Part shown: piece by piece, positions 44,938-50,000 of the stretch
How positions within the stretch are numbered: the first letter of the stretch is position 1
How the letters are laid out: the number at the start of each line of letters is the position of its first letter
NCBI GenBank assembly: GCA_016946835.1
Contig: JACVTC010000136.1
Location: forward strand, 297,501-347,500
Length of the DNA: 50,000 nt
DNA from: Neocallimastix lanati (nom. inval.)
Taxonomy: Eukaryota > Neocallimastigomycota > Neocallimastigomycetes > Neocallimastigales > Neocallimastigaceae
Direction of reading: 5' to 3'
Translations under genes and position numbers: made by a program
Notes under the pieces: generated by a model
What the model was told of the DNA's origin: nothing
What the model saw: the letters and a program-made list of their open reading frames with translations, nothing else
Databases searched by the model: none

Positions 44938-45768
44938 TCAAATTAAAAAATTTAAAATATATATATATATATTATTTAATATAAAATATTTTATTTTATT
45001 TATACTTTTGTTCATGATTATTAATTTATTAATTTAATAATATTATAATAAATATGTAAATATTACTATTATTTTCTTTTTTTTTCTTTAAAAATGAAAT
45101 AAATATTAAAAAATTACAAAATAAAAAAAAAAAAAAAAGATAAAGCTATGCCAGTAAGAATAGGTAACCAAAATAATGGTAATACTGCAAATGATGGTAC
45201 TGGTAATAATGATAATTCATCAAATAATACAAATGGTGATTACGATAATTCAAATAATACAGATGGAAATAATGATCAAAATAATAGAAATTCACCCAAT
45301 GCTCCTATAGAAGGAAATAAAGATGATTCAGGTTTTTTCAATACATTTACTATAATATTATTGATTGCTTTAGGTATAATTTTACTCTTAATTGGAATTG
45401 GTTTATTCTGGATGCATTCTAAAAAAATGAAAGATAAGGATAAGAATTCAAATGCTGATTCATTAAAACAAAATTCAACCGCAAGAATACTATCACCAAA
45501 TCTTACTGATGATGCATTTGCTGAAGACAGTGTTTATTCTGCTGTTAATATTAATAACGCTTTAGCTCCACCAAAACAAGTTCAAAATGATCCCTACGCT
45601 CATAATATATCTGTAGAAAGCTTTAATTCAACTACAAGTCAATCAGGTCTAATTAGTAGACATGAAGCAAAGATGATTGCTGAGCGTTTCAGATGTGAAT
45701 TACAAAATCCTCTAAATAATGAAGCAGATGATGCCAGTAGTATAAAAGGAAAAGAAGAATCAGTATAA
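44262..45768 (+). CDS. Secretory-pathway single-pass membrane protein, three exons, 346 aa
   Basis: Exons 44262-44331, 44511-44852 and 45140-45768; phases agree and give 347 codons with stop. Exon 1 is a signal peptide (MTYLSKILIVFYLTLFLKFV, then YSE). Residues 24-138 form a compact ectodomain with five Cys (SNCGAPLC near the start, TDC in the middle, NFCMMAPSGPPG near the end) and beta-rich sequence (PGEPVELSWHKS, QISLLYGD, FVFLVEYLASN). Such a domain resembles the Ig-like Kre9/Knh1-type domains of fungal wall proteins, but I am not sure of that. Residues about 147-200 are an Asn/Asp/Gly linker with possible N-glycosylation sites, 206-228 a membrane segment, then a basic stop-transfer stretch and a cytosolic tail that contains SRHEAKMIAERFRCELQNP, probably a conserved tail motif. 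Starting at ATG 45148 would lose the signal peptide and ectodomain. Role: probably a plasma membrane or wall-sensing protein; inferred. Confidence 0.85.
45123..45139 (+). other. Poly(A) tract forming the 3' splice site of intron 2 of the 44262 gene
   Basis: Sixteen A residues and G precede the exon ATAAAGCTATGCC. The phase after the donor (GTT TTT G) requires this acceptor. Confidence 0.75.
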
Positions 45769-48098
<2,330 letters not shown>

Positions 48099-48759
48099 AT
48101 GAATAACAATAATTCTTCCGCTATTATTAATGAACAATTATTAGTCCCGATTTCAGAATTACCATTTCAATATAATAATTCAGTAATATCCACTATTGAA
48201 GCAATAGAAAAAAAAGAAAAAGAAAAAATGGTAAAAACTAGAAAACAAAAAAGGGAAGAAGAAAAGAATATGACTTCTAACCAACATTCTATTGAAAAAT
48301 GGTTTTCTCCAAAAAGTAAAAAAAAAATATCAAATAAAAATAATAGAAATCTAGAAAATGAAAAGTTGACAGTTATTGATTTAACAGAAATTTCTGATAC
48401 AGAAAGTAAAGATAGTGAAGCAACAGTAGTAGTCCTTCAAGAAGAAGAAGTTACTTCTCCAAATGCTAAAAAGAATAGTCTTACTCCTAAAAAGAGTATT
48501 AATAACATGAATAAAATTGAAGATGAAATTCAACTTATTAACGAAAATAATGTTATTAAAAGTCCTTATTTTAAAGGGAAAAAAAAGGAAGTTGAAAAAG
48601 AAAATTCTATTTCTTTAAATAGTAATAAAATAAAAACAAATTCAAAAAAAAATAATGAACCTAATAATGATACAATGGATATTGATAAGGTGAATTCAAA
48701 AGATAATAATAATAGTCAAAGCAGCTTGGTGGTAGTTATTGAAAATGATAACATTGAAG

Positions 48760-48817
<58 letters not shown>

Positions 48818-49091
48818 CTATTCTCTGGATATGAAAGAAAATCAAATTAAAAATCAAACCAATGAATCAAATTATGAAAATTCCATTGTTTTAAGTAATA
48901 GTTCTGACCTAAAAATAGAATCAACTCCTGAACTAGAAGAATTTAAAAAGTATAAAGGTAATAGTTAAGAATAATTAATTTTTTTTTATTTATTTATATA
49001 TTCACTTATTATTGTTATTGTTGTTGTTATTTTGTTGTTGTTATTTTGTTATTGTTATCATTGTTGTTTTTATTTTTTATATTACTATTTA

Positions 49092-49181
<90 letters not shown>

Positions 49182-49568
49182 AAAATGATAATAATATAAA
49201 CTTTAATAAAATTAATTTATTTTTCTATATGTTAAATTGTAATATTATATTTAAATTAATATTTTTTTTTATAATAATTTAATATTAATAAGAAATGGAA
49301 GAAATAAATGATGATAATAATAGTATAAATGAACTTATTTCTGATGATAATGATGACGAAAATAAAATGACAATTGTTCAAAAAAATAACGAAGATAAAG
49401 ATAAAATTAAGAATAAAGATAATTCAAGAAGAACAAGCTTAAGAAGTTATTCAAGAAAAAACTTTTCGAATATTGAAGTTATTGACAGTAGTTCAGATGA
49501 TAATAATAGAATGGTGAATACAAGAATGTCTTTAAGAAGTCGTAGTCGTAGTCAATCAAAATTAAATG

Positions 49569-49605
<37 letters not shown>

Positions 49606-49838
49606 GAATAAGAATGATAATAATAAGAATAGAATAAAAACAAAAGTAGAAAAGACAAAAGAAGATAAAATAGAAGAAGATAGTACAGAAGAGGATATTA
49701 ATTCTATAAGTGAAAATTCTGAAGAAAAATCAAATGATGAATCTGAAAACTCTACAATTATCAATGGAAGAACTTTAAGAAAACGTCCATCAAAAGATAA
49801 GAAAAATAATAATAATGAAAAGCCAAATGAATCAAAAA

Positions 49839-49881
<43 letters not shown>

Positions 49882-50000
49882 TCGTACTTCAATAGAACAT
49901 TCAGAAATAAAAGTTGATACTGAAGAAAATATGAATAATACTAATAAGAATAATAAAAAAAGACGTAGAGAAAGTATTGAAAGTAAAAGTAAATTAAAAA
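48099..50000 (+). CDS. Nuclear protein with PIP-box-like and SUMO-interacting motifs, 5' part (leaves the right edge)
   Basis: Exon 1 is 48099-48957; donor GTAATA; exon 2 starts at 49293 after TTAATAAG and is open to the window end, giving 522 codons so far. Residues 62-69 read Q-H-S-I-E-K-W-F, a PCNA-binding (PIP) box pattern Q-x-x-I-x-x-aromatic-aromatic, followed by basic PKSKKK. Residues 91-100, TVIDLTEISD, are a classic SUMO-interacting motif with acidic/Ser flank. VVVLQEEE (110-117), SLVVVIENDN and, in exon 2, IEVIDSSSDD are further candidates. The rest is Asn/Lys/Glu-rich with basic patches (RMSLRSRSRS, GRTLRKRPS). A long disordered N-terminus with PIP and SIM elements is typical of the clamp-handling proteins Elg1/ATAD5 and also RFC1. 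The AAA+ part that would decide lies beyond the window. The frame 49552-49881 on the other strand is a shadow of exon 2. Confidence 0.8.
48762..48814 (+). repeat. (AAT)n run coding an Asn tract
   Basis: An in-frame run of about 17 AAT codons within exon 1. Similar (AAT)n Asn tracts occur in exon 2 near 49567-49600 and 49840-49880. Confidence 0.9.
48958..49292 (+). repeat. Intron 1 of the 48099 gene with a (TTA)n array
   Basis: The intron contains TTG/TTA units near 49011-49065 and about 28 TTA units to 49180. The 78-residue poly-Leu frame over it is an artefact. Confidence 0.85.

Noticed and set aside
45148-45768. Reading the 206-residue frame as a complete gene from ATG 45148
   Set aside because: Two upstream exons in phase add a signal peptide and a Cys-containing ectodomain.
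49552-49881. Leu/Ser-rich frame on the minus strand
   Set aside because: Antisense of the Asn/Ser/Glu-rich exon 2 of the 48099 gene, which is open to the window edge.

Overview
The window is nuclear DNA from an extremely AT-rich eukaryote, most likely an anaerobic gut fungus (Neocallimastigomycota: the Anaeromyces, Neocallimastix, Piromyces group). The grounds are: intergenic DNA made almost entirely of A/T homopolymers and TTA, TTTA and TTATTTA arrays; Asn-rich proteins; short GT-AG introns, often with GTAAAT donors; a fungal-type C2/polyproline protein; a complete gene for the axonemal protein CFAP251, which requires a flagellated cell and so argues against Dictyostelium or yeasts; and decayed LINEs of a type I associate with these fungi. 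The exact species is not determined. No tRNA, rRNA, CRISPR or operon-like arrangement was seen.

Layout. 143-529 (-): 5' exon of an Asn/Ser/Thr-rich protein leaving the left edge. 2541-3090 (-): fragment of a LINE 3' end. 5149-7070 (-): eight-exon gene for a C2 domain plus polyproline protein of Inn1/Fic1-like architecture. 7071-15748: about 8.7 kb without a confident gene, holding period-7 satellites, a 35-bp tandem repeat, a pair of related relic repeats and a GC-richer relic island. 15749-24435 (+): twenty-exon CFAP251 (WDR66) gene, 1460 codons, the best supported gene. 24436-32036: non-coding, with an isolated exon-like frame beside a long hairpin, a 670-bp period-7 array and microsatellites. 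32037-33812 (+): intronless single-pass membrane protein with PPxY and LPxY motifs. 34847-35290 and 37100-40110 (+): a second LINE 3' fragment and a dead LINE with endonuclease and reverse transcriptase remnants. 44262-45768 (+): three-exon secretory-pathway membrane protein. 48099 to the right edge (+): 5' part of a nuclear protein with a PIP-box-like motif and SUMO-interacting motifs, possibly Elg1/ATAD5 or RFC1.

The genes are monocistronic, far apart and not obviously functionally linked. CFAP251 belongs to the calmodulin- and spoke-associated complex of motile cilia and would act in zoospores; the C2/polyproline protein suggests cytokinesis; the last gene suggests PCNA/SUMO biology. The most interesting non-genic signals are three introns whose 3' splice site sits directly after a long A-run, homopolymer runs that have expanded inside a dead LINE, a 13-base micro-exon, and a long inverted repeat at 25.2 kb. 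Exon coordinates were worked out by hand from reading frame, GT-AG boundaries and remembered family sequences; no alignment was run.
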